This document shows, in pieces, positions 28,670 through 37,736 of a stretch of 64,000 nucleotides of DNA; within the stretch, counting starts at the first letter, position 1; each line of letters begins with the position of its first letter. Under the pieces are notes generated by a model. It ran no database searches and had not been told where the DNA came from. It saw nothing but the letters and a program-made list of their open reading frames with translations. The position numbers and the translations under genes were made by a program. This DNA comes from Bacteroidales bacterium (lineage in GTDB: Bacteria; Bacteroidota; Bacteroidia; Bacteroidales; UBA932), in NCBI GenBank assembly GCA_024398125.1, contig JAKSJO010000001.1:1-64000 (forward strand), written 5' to 3'.

Positions 28670-28690
28670 GAAATGGAGAGTAATTTATAA
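28651..28690 (-). terminator. argH terminator hairpin
   Basis: A perfect 15-bp inverted repeat (28651-28665 and 28672-28686, AAATTACTCTCCATT and its complement) with a 6-base loop. On the minus strand it is followed by TTATTATACCTTT. It lies downstream of argH. The loop contains the TTTG of the proC promoter. Confidence 0.8.
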
Positions 28691-28745
28691 GTATTTGGAC
28701 GGGTTTTGCGTTCGATTTGGATTCCTGTGCGCGGCTTTTGGACAT

Positions 28746-30044
28746 TTATTCAGGGAACGCTGCCGCCTTTTCCATCTTGGCCTTGATACGCTCTGTACAA
28801 AGGTTGCCGATGCTGCCTTCGTGGCTGTGGTTGACGGTCTTTTCAGCGTGGAAACGTCCTTCGTTGACTTCGATTCCGACGCTCTTGTATGCATCGCGGA
28901 AAGGCATTCCGGCGAGCGCCCTGCGGTTCACTTCCTCGACGGTGAAGAGATAGTCGTAGATCTTTTCGTCAAGGATGTCCTCGCGCACTCTGATCTCCTG
29001 GAGCATGTAATCTGCCATTGCGAGACACTCGTGGATGAGGTCGAGGGCAGGGAAGAGGATGTCCTTGAGAAGCTGTAGGTCGCGGTGGTATCCGTGCTGG
29101 AGGTTGCCGACCAGCATGTTGATCTCGTTTTCGCAAGCCATGACGCGGTTGCATTTTCCGCGCATGATCTCCCATACATCAGGGTTCTTCTTGTGAGGCA
29201 TGATGCTGGATCCGGTTGTCAGCGAATCCGGGAAGCTGATGAAACGGAAGTTCGGACACATATAAAGACAGCAGTCTGCTGCAAAGCGGTTCAGAGTAAG
29301 AGCGATTCCACCGATTGCTGCTGCTACGGCACGCTCTGCCTTTCCGCGGCTGAGGGCTGCGGCCACTACATTGTAGTCCATGTCGCCGAAGCCGAGAAGT
29401 TCGGTTGTCATGGTTCTGTTGAGCGGGAAGGAGTTTCCGTAGCCTGCTGCTGAGCCCAGAGGATTCTGGTCGATGGCATTGTACGCACCGGCAACAAGGA
29501 ACATGTCGTCGGCAAGTGACTCGGCGTAGGCTCCGAACCAGAGGCCGAACGATGAAGGCATTGCAACCTGGCCATGTGTGTAGCCTGGGATAAGGATGCC
29601 CTTATACTTTTCGCTGAGCTTCTGGAGGGTCTCGAAGAGTGCGAGGGTCTCGTTCCTGACGTTCTTGAGCTCATCGCGGAGGAAGAGTTTCACATCGACC
29701 AGAACCTGGTCGTTGCGGGAACGTCCTGAGTGGATCTTCTTGCCCATGTCTCCGAGACGGCGGGTAAGAAGAAGTTCTACCTGGGAATGGATATCCTCTA
29801 CATCATCCTCAAGCACAAAGGTTCCAGCCTCGATTTCTCCAAGAATCTGATCCAGCCCTGCGGTAAGTTTCTCAAGCTCTTCCTTGGTGAGAAGTCCGAT
29901 GCTCTCAAGCATCTTGATATGTGCCTTCGAGCCTATGACGTCGAAACGTGCGAGCTTTCTGTCAAGTATCCTGTCATTTCCGACGGTGAAATTCTCCACC
30001 ATGTCTGTGGCTGCGGTGCCTTTGCTCCAGAGTGTATTTGCCAT
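28746..30044 (-). CDS. argH: Argininosuccinate lyase
   Basis: Final arginine step: splits argininosuccinate into arginine and fumarate. 432 residues with the fumarase/aspartase superfamily signature TTGSSIMPHKKNPD, SGRSRNDQVLVDVKLFLRDEL near the N-terminus and YTHGQVAMPSSFG. It is transcribed on its own, separated from the main arg operon by the AGCS symporter gene; a -7 element (TAAATTTG, minus strand, 30074-30067) lies 23 bases upstream. It ends 56 bases before its terminator hairpin. Confidence 0.97.
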   Translation of the reverse strand: MANTLWSKGTAATDMVENFTVGNDRILDRKLARFDVIGSKAHIKMLESIGLLTKEELEKLTAGLDQILGEIEAGTFVLEDDVEDIHSQVELLLTRRLGDMGKKIHSGRSRNDQVLVDVKLFLRDELKNVRNETLALFETLQKLSEKYKGILIPGYTHGQVAMPSSFGLWFGAYAESLADDMFLVAGAYNAIDQNPLGSAAGYGNSFPLNRTMTTELLGFGDMDYNVVAAALSRGKAERAVAAAIGGIALTLNRFAADCCLYMCPNFRFISFPDSLTTGSSIMPHKKNPDVWEIMRGKCNRVMACENEINMLVGNLQHGYHRDLQLLKDILFPALDLIHECLAMADYMLQEIRVREDILDEKIYDYLFTVEEVNRRALAGMPFRDAYKSVGIEVNEGRFHAEKTVNHSHEGSIGNLCTERIKAKMEKAAAFPE

Positions 30045-30137
30045 GTTCGTGTATTATAATATCCTACAAATTTAACAATTATTTTGAATCAAGGGGCCAG
30101 ACATCCTGATTCATTTTTTTTCATTACCTTTATGGTC

Positions 30138-31559
30138 ATGATGAAGTATTTCGAGACATTCAACGATTTCCTTTGGGGATATCTTCTGGTCGGCCTTCTG
30201 GCTGCATGTGCATTGTATTTCTCTATCCGCAGCGGCTTTGTCCAGTTCCGTCTGTTCCCGCAGATGTGCCGCCTCCTTTTCGGAGGAGAAGCCAACAAGG
30301 CTGTGAAGGAAGCTCCTGCTGCCGATGGCAAGTCGAAGAAAGGTATCTCTTCTTTCCAGGCTTTCGCAGTCTCGCTTGCATCCCGTGTCGGCACAGGCAA
30401 TCTTGCCGGCGTCGCTTCGGCTATCGTTGTCGGCGGTCCCGGTGCGGTTTTCTGGATGTGGGTGATGGCTCTGTTCGGAGCTGCGACATCATTCGTGGAG
30501 TCGACACTCGCGCAGCTGTATAAGATCAAGGGAAAGGATTCCTTTGTCGGCGGTCCTGCCTACTACATGCAGTTCGGCCTTGGAAAGCGCTGGATGGGTA
30601 TCATCTTCGCCGTGCTCATAACACTGACCTTCGGTCTCGCAAACTCGATGATGCAGACCAATACCATCTGTTCGGCTCTCGAAAATTCCTTCGGATTCAA
30701 GCCTGTCATTACCGGTATCGCGCTTGCGGCCCTTACCTGTCTGATCATCTTCGGCGGTATCCGCAGCATCTCTAGAGTCAGTTCGGTCATCGTGCCGATC
30801 ATGGCTGTCGGATATCTTTTGCTCGCAGTCTTCGTTGTATTGACCAACTTCACCAAGATTCCGGACGTCATCGCCCTTATCTTCCGCAGCGCGTTCGGAT
30901 GGGAACAGGCAGTCGGTGGAGGAATCGGTGCCGCTGTCATGCAGGGCTTCCGCCGTGGTCTCTTCAGCAACGAGGCTGGAGAAGGTTCAGCGCCTAATGC
31001 CGCTGCTGTCGCCGATGTCAACCATCCTGTAGAGCAAGGTCTCGTCCAGGCTCTCGGTGTATTTGTCGACACCCTGGTCGTGTGCTCATGTACAGCCTTC
31101 ATCATCCTTGTCAGCGGAGCTCCGCTTGACGGAACCCTGGACGGCATCAACCTGACCCAGGGCGCACTCCAGAATGAAGTAGGCGGCGCTGCAGTGCTCT
31201 TCGTGACCCTTGCAATCCTTTTCTTCGCATTCAGCTCGGTCCTCGGCAACACATATTATGGCGAGGCGAACATCCGCTTCATGTCAGGCAAGAAGTGGCT
31301 CATGACCGCGTACCGCGTATTTGTCTGTGTGATGGTGTTCCTCGGATCGCTCGTCAGCCTGTCGACCGCCTGGACGATCATCGACATCATGATGGGACTG
31401 CTGACACTCTGCAACCTTATTGCAATCGTTCCGCTGTCCCGCCGCGCTTTCATGCTCCTCAAGGATTATGTCGGCCAGCTCACAGCCGGCAAGCAGCCAG
31501 CCTTCCACAAGACATCCCTCGACGCCAAGGAGCAAACCGGCATCTCCCTCTGGGACTAG
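30138..31559 (+). CDS. AGCS-family alanine/glycine:cation symporter
   Basis: Inner-membrane sodium- or proton-coupled uptake system for alanine, glycine or a related amino acid. 473 residues with many membrane helices. AGCS hallmarks: SLASRVGTGNLAGVASAI, GPGAVFWMWVMALFGAATSF, FVGGPAYYM, FRRGLFSNEAGEGSAPNAAA. I choose the ATG at 30138 because a -7 element TACCTTTA (30125-30132) lies just upstream, which makes the longer frame from 30084 unlikely; ATG 30141 is equally possible. The last four bases (CTAG) overlap the end of the convergent argE-like gene. Confidence 0.92.
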   Translation: MMKYFETFNDFLWGYLLVGLLAACALYFSIRSGFVQFRLFPQMCRLLFGGEANKAVKEAPAADGKSKKGISSFQAFAVSLASRVGTGNLAGVASAIVVGGPGAVFWMWVMALFGAATSFVESTLAQLYKIKGKDSFVGGPAYYMQFGLGKRWMGIIFAVLITLTFGLANSMMQTNTICSALENSFGFKPVITGIALAALTCLIIFGGIRSISRVSSVIVPIMAVGYLLLAVFVVLTNFTKIPDVIALIFRSAFGWEQAVGGGIGAAVMQGFRRGLFSNEAGEGSAPNAAAVADVNHPVEQGLVQALGVFVDTLVVCSCTAFIILVSGAPLDGTLDGINLTQGALQNEVGGAAVLFVTLAILFFAFSSVLGNTYYGEANIRFMSGKKWLMTAYRVFVCVMVFLGSLVSLSTAWTIIDIMMGLLTLCNLIAIVPLSRRAFMLLKDYVGQLTAGKQPAFHKTSLDAKEQTGISLWD

Positions 31560-32680
31560 TCCGAATAGACTTCTGCGAGACAGGTGATGAAGCTTATGTA
31601 GCCTTCGATACCTTTACGGAGCTCATTGACTGTGACGTACTCGTCCTTGTGGTGGGAGCGGCGTGAATCGCCCGGACCCATCTTGACAGCCTCGCAATAG
31701 ATGCGGACCCAGTCCGATGTGGTCGGAGACGAGAACTGCTCAAGCCCCAGAAGACCGATTACAGCCATGAGCATTGATGACTTTGGTGTCGCTGAAGAGC
31801 GGTTCTTGAGGTTGCGCGCGGTAAGCTTGCTCTCACATATTCCCTGAAGCTCCTCAAGAAGTTCTGGATTGGAATACTGTTCGGTCGGACGTATGTCAAC
31901 CACGAACGAGCAAGTTCCTGGAATCACGTTGTGAGCGCTTCCGGCATTGATCTGGGTCACGTTCATCTTTACCTCACCCATGACCGGAGACACACGCTCG
32001 AACTTATGCGCACGGAGTTTTGCGATGTCATCCATCGCGATATAAAGGGCATTGCGACCCTCTTCGGCACGGGCGGCATGACAGGTTACACCCTCGGCAA
32101 GACCATCCAGAACAAGAAGTCCACGCTCGGAAGTCGCAGGCTTCATACCCGTAGGTTCGCCGACGATCGCCCATGTCGGATTCACGTTCTTCGGATGTAT
32201 AAGTGCCATTCCACCGCTTCCGGAGCGCTCCTCTTCTGAAGAGATCACAAGCTCGATGTTGAAAGGAAAACTCTTGTCAAGCAGGGCGCGGAAGGCTGCG
32301 ATCATGCTCACGATACATCCACCGTCGTCATTGCTGCCCAGTCCTGCGATTATGTCATCGTATGAATCGGCGTCTACGGATGCAAGGTCGAAAGCAGCTG
32401 CCACATCGGCCGCAGCTGGCTCGTACGGATCGAATGAATACCCATCGGCGGGATTCACCGTGTCGCAATGAGCACAGAGCATGAGCGTCTGGCGCGCAGG
32501 GTCATGATCGGCTCTTCGAACGATGAGGCTGTTGGCGATGCGCTCGTATTTCAGCCCCTTTGAATCGAGGAATCCGGCAATATGCGAACATACCTTCTCC
32601 TCCTCGAAGGTAGGGGAAGGTATGGCAATTATCTCGCGAAGGAGAGCGACGGACTCGCTAAGCAGTTTTTCAATGTCCAT
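31556..32680 (-). CDS. argE: M20-family deacylase, N-acyl-ornithine/citrulline deacetylase (ArgE-like)
   Basis: Zinc hydrolase expected to remove the N-acyl group from the arginine intermediate (N-acylcitrulline in Bacteroidetes). 374 residues with MLCAHCDTVNP, GSNDDGGCIVSMIAA, SSEEERSGSGG and GEPTG: the metal ligands and catalytic Asp/Glu of M20 peptidases. It is the last gene of the arginine operon, 2 bases after argB, which makes the arginine assignment much stronger than the family alone would. The stop codon interlocks with that of the convergent symporter gene. Confidence 0.9.
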   Translation of the reverse strand: MDIEKLLSESVALLREIIAIPSPTFEEEKVCSHIAGFLDSKGLKYERIANSLIVRRADHDPARQTLMLCAHCDTVNPADGYSFDPYEPAAADVAAAFDLASVDADSYDDIIAGLGSNDDGGCIVSMIAAFRALLDKSFPFNIELVISSEEERSGSGGMALIHPKNVNPTWAIVGEPTGMKPATSERGLLVLDGLAEGVTCHAARAEEGRNALYIAMDDIAKLRAHKFERVSPVMGEVKMNVTQINAGSAHNVIPGTCSFVVDIRPTEQYSNPELLEELQGICESKLTARNLKNRSSATPKSSMLMAVIGLLGLEQFSSPTTSDWVRIYCEAVKMGPGDSRRSHHKDEYVTVNELRKGIEGYISFITCLAEVYSD

Positions 32681-32682
32681 TG

Positions 32683-33468
32683 TTATCCAACGATATCGGT
32701 TTGGAGAGATGTCAGAATGTTCGCGGCATGCTTGATCACGACTCTCTTCACGCCGGCATTGATAGCCTTGAATGCGTTCTCAAGCTTTGGAAGCATGCCT
32801 CCGGAGACTGTTCCATCAGCCTTGAGGGCTGCAAAAGACTCCGGGTTTATCTCGGAAATGACGCTGTTGTCATCCTCTGGGTCCGCGAGCACTCCGTTCT
32901 TTTCGAAACAGTATATGAGCTCGGCAGGGGAGAGCGATGCAATCTCCGTAGCGACTGACTGTGCAACGGTGTCTGCATTGGTGTTGAGCAGCTGGCCGTT
33001 GCCGTCATGTGTGATGGCGCAGATGACAGGAACGATGTCTGCATCGATAAGCTTCATGAGCAGCTGGCCGTCAACCTTGTCGACGTCGCCCACATATCCG
33101 TAGTCCACAACCTCGCCGGCTGCCTCTGAGAACACAGGCGGACGCTTGTGCGAACGGATGACGTCGCCGTCAGCTCCACTGAGTCCGAGTGCATTGCAGT
33201 TGTTCTTCTGGAGCAGAGCCACGACAGTCTTGTTGGTCAGGCCTGCATAGACCATGCTTACGATGCGGAGAGTATCGGCGTCAGTGACACGGCGGCCGCC
33301 GATCATCTGTGGCTGCATGCCAAGCTCCTTCTGCATCTTGCTGGCTATGGCACCACCGCCATGTATGAGCACCTTCGGACCTGGGATCGCTGCGAAGTCG
33401 GCGGTGAAGCGCTCCAGCATCTCAGGGTTGTCGATGACGTTGCCGCCGATCTTGAATACCTTTATCAT
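32683..33468 (-). CDS. argB: N-acylglutamate kinase (ArgB)
   Basis: Phosphorylates the gamma-carboxyl of N-acyl-glutamate. 261 residues: FKIGGNVIDN with the N-terminal Lys-Gly-Gly, VLIHGGGAIASKMQKELG, the TDADTLRIVSMVYAGLTNK signature, and a C-terminal SGGMLPKLENAFKAINAGVKRVVI. It lacks the N-terminal helix of arginine-inhibited hexameric forms, so feedback control at this enzyme is not expected from the sequence. It is located between argF' (10-base gap) and argE (2-base gap). Confidence 0.95.
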   Translation of the reverse strand: MIKVFKIGGNVIDNPEMLERFTADFAAIPGPKVLIHGGGAIASKMQKELGMQPQMIGGRRVTDADTLRIVSMVYAGLTNKTVVALLQKNNCNALGLSGADGDVIRSHKRPPVFSEAAGEVVDYGYVGDVDKVDGQLLMKLIDADIVPVICAITHDGNGQLLNTNADTVAQSVATEIASLSPAELIYCFEKNGVLADPEDDNSVISEINPESFAALKADGTVSGGMLPKLENAFKAINAGVKRVVIKHAANILTSLQTDIVG

Positions 33469-33478
33469 AGCTCGGGAA

Positions 33479-34432
33479 TTAAAGTCCGAGAAGAATCTCC
33501 TTGATTATCGTCTGGGCTGAAACGACGCGGTTTGCAGCCTCCTGGATGACGATTGACTGAGGGCTCTCGATCACGTCGTCGGTGACGATCATGTTGCGGC
33601 GGACAGGAAGACAGTGCATGAAGTATGCGTTGTTGGTAAGAGCCATCTTGCGGCTGTCCACTGTCCAGCTGCGGTCCATGCTGAGTACCTTGCCGTAGTT
33701 CTCTGCCTCGTATGCAGACCAGTTCTTCGCATAGATGAAGTCTGCGCCCTCGAAAGCTTTGTCCTGGTCGTACTCGATGGTAGCGTTTCCGGTGAACTTA
33801 GGGTCGAGCTCATATCCGTGAGGATGGGTGATTACGAACTCGTAGTCGGTCATGTTGATACCCTCTGCGAATGAGTTTGGAACTGCCTGTGGAAGTGACT
33901 TTGGATGAGGTGCCCATGTCATAACGACCTTTGGACGGTCCTTCTTCTTGTATTCCTCGATGGTGATGATGTCGGCAAATGTCTGGAGTGGATGTACTGT
34001 GGCGGTCTCCATGCTGAATACAGGCTTGCCTGAGTACTGGATGAACTGGTTCAGGATAAGTTCGGTGTAGTCATCGTTGCGGTTCTCGAAACGTGCGAAT
34101 GAACGTACGCCGATCATGTCGCAGTAGCTGCCCATGACTGGAATGGCCTCGAGAAGGTGCTCTGGCTTGTCGCCGTCCATGATGACGCCGCGCTCGGTCT
34201 CGAGCTTCCAGGCTCCCTGATTAACGTCAAGGACAATCACATTCATTCCGAGGTTCATTGCTGCCTTCTGGGTGCTGAGGCGTGTGCGCAGGCTGGAGTT
34301 GAAGAAAATCATGAGCAACGTGCGGTTGCGTCCGAGCTCCTGGTCTGCGAATGGGTTTGCCTTTACATAGAGGGCCTTTTCAACGGCCTGCTTGATGTCG
34401 CCAAGCTGGGTGATGGATGTGAAATGTCTCAT
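33479..34432 (-). CDS. argF': N-acylornithine transcarbamylase, N-succinylornithine type
   Basis: Carbamoylates N-acylornithine to N-acylcitrulline. 317 residues. Carbamoyl-phosphate motif SSLRTR (46-51), HPLQTFAD, and FMHCLPVRRN near the C-terminus. It has the long insert typical of the N-acylornithine branch and lacks the ornithine-binding motif of ordinary OTCases. Residue 90 is Pro (in DKPEH), the residue reported to set succinylornithine specificity in the Bacteroides fragilis enzyme, where acetylornithine enzymes have Glu. I therefore infer N-succinylornithine as substrate. It overlaps the argD stop by one base. Confidence 0.93.
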   Translation of the reverse strand: MRHFTSITQLGDIKQAVEKALYVKANPFADQELGRNRTLLMIFFNSSLRTRLSTQKAAMNLGMNVIVLDVNQGAWKLETERGVIMDGDKPEHLLEAIPVMGSYCDMIGVRSFARFENRNDDYTELILNQFIQYSGKPVFSMETATVHPLQTFADIITIEEYKKKDRPKVVMTWAPHPKSLPQAVPNSFAEGINMTDYEFVITHPHGYELDPKFTGNATIEYDQDKAFEGADFIYAKNWSAYEAENYGKVLSMDRSWTVDSRKMALTNNAYFMHCLPVRRNMIVTDDVIESPQSIVIQEAANRVVSAQTIIKEILLGL

Positions 34433-35556
34433 TATTTTGTCAGTTCGTTGTATGCGTTGATGAAACTGTCTGCTGTTTCCTCGGAAACGGTGAGGGATGG
34501 AAGGAGGCGGATCACGCCGGCTCCAGCCGCGCCTGTGAAGAAGTGCTTCTCGAAAAGAAGCCTGTCACGCAGACCGATATATTCTTCCTTGAGCTCAAGG
34601 CCGATCATGAGGCCTTTGCCACGATATTCCTTGAGGCTGTGATGTCCCTCGAGTGCCGCTCTGAAGCGCTCTCCGATCTTTGCTGCATTCTCTACGAGAT
34701 GCTCGTTCTCGATGATGTCGAGGACTGCGAGAGCACCGGTACATGCGAGGTGGTTGCCTCCGAAAGTGGTTCCGAGCATGCCGTACTCAGCCTTTACCTT
34801 AGGAGAGATGAGCACTCCACCGATAGGGAAGCCATTCGCCATGCCCTTCGCTGTGGTCACGATGTCGGCCTCGATGCCTGCATGCTGGTGAGCGAAGAAC
34901 TTGCCGGTACGGCCGTATCCTGACTGGATCTCGTCGAGGATAAGAAGAGTGCCGAACTTGTCGCAGAGGTCTCTGAGGGACTTGAGGAAACTGTCGGTAG
35001 GCTCGTAGATTCCTGCAACACCCTGGATGCCTTCGATGATGACGCCTGCGTACTGGCCGCTTGCGAGTTCCTTCTCGACTGCCTCGATGTCGTTCAGAGG
35101 AACGAAGGTCACGTTGGAATTCTTGTTGAACGGAGCCTGGATCTTCGGATTGTCGGTCGCCGATACTGCACCTGAAGTACGTCCGTGGAAGGCCTTGCTG
35201 AAAGCGAGGATCTTTGGACGTCCGGTGTGGAATGACGCTACCTTGAAAGCGTTCTCGTTTGCCTCGGCTCCGCTGTTGCAGAGAAAGAGACTGTGTTCGG
35301 TGTATCCGCTGACCTGTCCCAGACGGCTTGCGAGCTCCTTCTGGATGGAGTTCTGGACAGCATTGGAGTAGAATCCGAGCTTGTTGAGCTGTGCGGTCAT
35401 CATCTCTACGTAGTGTGGATGGCAGTGACCGACGCTGATTACGGCATGACCGCCGTAGAGATCAGTATATACCTGGCCTTTATCGTCCCAAAGGGTGGTG
35501 TCCAGACCCTTCACGGGCTCGATGTCCCAGAGTTTGTATGTCTTGAAAAGTTCCAT
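34432..35556 (-). CDS. argD: N-acylornithine aminotransferase
   Basis: PLP enzyme converting N-acylglutamate semialdehyde to N-acylornithine. 374 residues; YGGHAVISVGHCHP at the N-terminus, NSGAEANENAFKVASFHTGR, LLILDEIQSGYGRTGKFFA with the class III signature, and the Schiff-base lysine in TTAKGMANGFPIGG. It shares one base with argC upstream and one with argF' downstream, so it is translationally coupled both ways. Substrate acyl group (succinyl or acetyl) is decided by pathway context. Confidence 0.95.
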   Translation of the reverse strand: MELFKTYKLWDIEPVKGLDTTLWDDKGQVYTDLYGGHAVISVGHCHPHYVEMMTAQLNKLGFYSNAVQNSIQKELASRLGQVSGYTEHSLFLCNSGAEANENAFKVASFHTGRPKILAFSKAFHGRTSGAVSATDNPKIQAPFNKNSNVTFVPLNDIEAVEKELASGQYAGVIIEGIQGVAGIYEPTDSFLKSLRDLCDKFGTLLILDEIQSGYGRTGKFFAHQHAGIEADIVTTAKGMANGFPIGGVLISPKVKAEYGMLGTTFGGNHLACTGALAVLDIIENEHLVENAAKIGERFRAALEGHHSLKEYRGKGLMIGLELKEEYIGLRDRLLFEKHFFTGAAGAGVIRLLPSLTVSEETADSFINAYNELTK

Positions 35557-36518
35557 TAGAATGCTGATGCTTTAAGTTTGAGGCCGGTGTTCTCCGGAAG
35601 TCCGAATATGATGTTCATGTTCTGGACTGCCTGGCCTGATGCTCCCTTGAGGAGGTTGTCGATGACTGATGAGATGACGAGCTTCTTGCCGTGCTTCTCG
35701 ACGTTGACGAGGCACTTGTTGGTATTCACTACCTGCTTGAGGTCGATAGGGAAGTCTGCCACATGGGTGAATGCTGCGCCTTCGTAGTAGTTGCGGTACA
35801 GCTGGAGAGCCTCTTCTCCTTCGAGCTCGCAGTCGACTGTCGCGCTGACGAAGATGCCGCGTGCGAAGTCGCCACGCATTGGCACGAAGTTGATGTCAGC
35901 CTCGAATCCCGGCTGAAGGATGCCCATGTCGCGGCGGATCTCCTTGAGGTGCTGGTGCTCGAATACCTTGTATGTCGAAAGGTTGTTGTTGCGCCAGCTG
36001 AAGTGTGTGGTGGCACCTGGCTTTACTCCTGCTCCAGTCGAACCTGTGATCGCTGTGATGTTGATCTCGCTGTTGAGCAGTCCTGCCGCAGCAAGCGGAA
36101 GGAGCGCGAGCTGGATGGCTGTCGCGAAGCATCCAGGGTTTGCAACGAGCTTGGCGTCGCGGATCTTCGCGATCTGCATCTCCGGCAGACCGTAAACGAA
36201 TCCTTCGCTCTCGTCGCGGAAATCCTGGGCAAGGTCGACTACCTTGAGGTTTTCGGGACGTGCGTTCTCCTGCCAGAAGCCTGCACTCTTGCCATGAGCC
36301 GAGCACATGAAGAGCACGTCGATGGTGTTGAGGTCGAAACTGTCGCTGAAAAGCATGTCAGTGTCGCCGTAGAGGCCTTCGTGAACCTTCCAGAGCGGAT
36401 TGCCCGCATTGCTCTCCGAGTGGACGAATGCCACTTCCACCTCCGGGTGGTTGAGGAGAATCCTGAGAAGTTCGCCTGCGGTATAGCCTGCACCGCCGAT
36501 GATACCTGCCTTAATCAT
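35556..36518 (-). CDS. argC: N-acyl-gamma-glutamyl-phosphate reductase
   Basis: NADPH-dependent reduction of N-acylglutamyl phosphate to the semialdehyde. 320 residues with IIGGAGYTAGELLRIL (nucleotide binding), the catalytic cysteine in VANPGCFATAIQLALLPL, and ITGSTGAGVKPGATTHFSWR. The gap to argG upstream is one base. Normal length. Confidence 0.96.
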   Translation of the reverse strand: MIKAGIIGGAGYTAGELLRILLNHPEVEVAFVHSESNAGNPLWKVHEGLYGDTDMLFSDSFDLNTIDVLFMCSAHGKSAGFWQENARPENLKVVDLAQDFRDESEGFVYGLPEMQIAKIRDAKLVANPGCFATAIQLALLPLAAAGLLNSEINITAITGSTGAGVKPGATTHFSWRNNNLSTYKVFEHQHLKEIRRDMGILQPGFEADINFVPMRGDFARGIFVSATVDCELEGEEALQLYRNYYEGAAFTHVADFPIDLKQVVNTNKCLVNVEKHGKKLVISSVIDNLLKGASGQAVQNMNIIFGLPENTGLKLKASAF

Positions 36519-36519
36519 A

Positions 36520-37722
36520 TTAGATCTGCTCGTCCTTGTGGTTGCCGTAGTATACGCGGAGTGGGGTAGAGGTTACCTTGATGAAGCCCTTTGCCTCTTC
36601 TGCGGTCCAGCCCTTCTGGGTCTCGCCGTATTCGCCGAGCTTGCTCTTTACGAGGTCATCAGCTGAATCCACGCCTACGGTTGAGAATCCGTATGGACGG
36701 AGCTCGAGGGTAACGATTCCGTTCACGTTGCGCTGGCTGTTCTCGAGCATTGCCTCGATGTCACGCATGACAGGCTCGAGATACTGGCTCTCGTGGAGGA
36801 ACATTCCGTACCAGTTTGCAACCTGGTCCTTCCAGTACTGCTGCCACTTGCTGAGGGTGAACTTCTCGAGGAACTTGTGCGCGCCGATGATGAGCATAGG
36901 AGCTGCAGCCTCGAAGCCTACACGGCCCTTGATGCCGATAATGGTGTCGCCGACATGCATGTCGCGGCCGATGCCGTATGCAGCGCCGATCTCCTCGACA
37001 GCCTGGATAGCTGCGATCTTGTCCTCATAGTCCTTGCCGTTCACTGATGCGAGCTCGCCGTTCTTGAAACCGAGGCTGAGAATCTCGCTGCCCTCGCGCT
37101 TAACCTGCTTGAGGTATGCAGTCTCAGGAAGTCCCTGACGTGAATCAAGGATCTCGCCGCCGCAGATGCTGGTTCCCCAGATACCTACGTTGTAAGAGTA
37201 CTTGAGCTTTGCGAAGTCTGCGTTGAAGCCGTTTGCGTTGAGGTAGTCCACTTCGTCCTTGCGGCTGAGGTTGCCGTCGCGGGTAAGAGTGATGATCTCC
37301 ATGTCCGGACACATCACGAGGAAGGTCATGTCAAAGCGTACCTGGTCGTTGCCTGCGCCGGTAGAACCGTGTGCGATTGCGGATGCACCGATCTCCTTTG
37401 CGTAGCGTGCGATGGCCATGCCCTGGAAGATACGCTCAGATGAAACTGAGATAGGATAGGTTCCGTTGCGGAGTACGTTTCCGTACACCATGTAGCGGAG
37501 GCTCTTGTCGTAGTATTCCTTGGTGACGTCGAGGGTCACATACTTGGTTGCACCGAGCTTGTAGGCATTCTCCTCATTGGTCTTGAGCTGTTCAGGACTG
37601 AAACCGCCTGTGTTTGCGCATGCTGCATGTACTTCGTAACCTTTCTCCTTTGCCAGATACATCACGGTATAGGAAGTATCCAGACCGCCGCTGAATGCGA
37701 CAACTACTTTCTTCTTGCTCAT
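36520..37722 (-). CDS. argG: Argininosuccinate synthase
   Basis: ATP-dependent condensation of citrulline and aspartate. 400 residues; N-terminal PP-loop KVVVAFSGGLDTSYTVMYLA, GSTGAGNDQVRFDMTF, and the later GFEAAAPMLIIGAHKFLEKF. Second gene of the operon, 14 bases after the GNAT gene. In the pathway it acts after the deacylase encoded by the last gene. Confidence 0.97.
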   Translation of the reverse strand: MSKKKVVVAFSGGLDTSYTVMYLAKEKGYEVHAACANTGGFSPEQLKTNEENAYKLGATKYVTLDVTKEYYDKSLRYMVYGNVLRNGTYPISVSSERIFQGMAIARYAKEIGASAIAHGSTGAGNDQVRFDMTFLVMCPDMEIITLTRDGNLSRKDEVDYLNANGFNADFAKLKYSYNVGIWGTSICGGEILDSRQGLPETAYLKQVKREGSEILSLGFKNGELASVNGKDYEDKIAAIQAVEEIGAAYGIGRDMHVGDTIIGIKGRVGFEAAAPMLIIGAHKFLEKFTLSKWQQYWKDQVANWYGMFLHESQYLEPVMRDIEAMLENSQRNVNGIVTLELRPYGFSTVGVDSADDLVKSKLGEYGETQKGWTAEEAKGFIKVTSTPLRVYYGNHKDEQI

Positions 37723-37736
37723 ATTGTGTTTCTTTT

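Noticed and set aside
35691-36569. 292-codon plus-strand frame opposite argC
   Set aside because: Shadow of argC; Val/Cys/Glu-rich with no motif.
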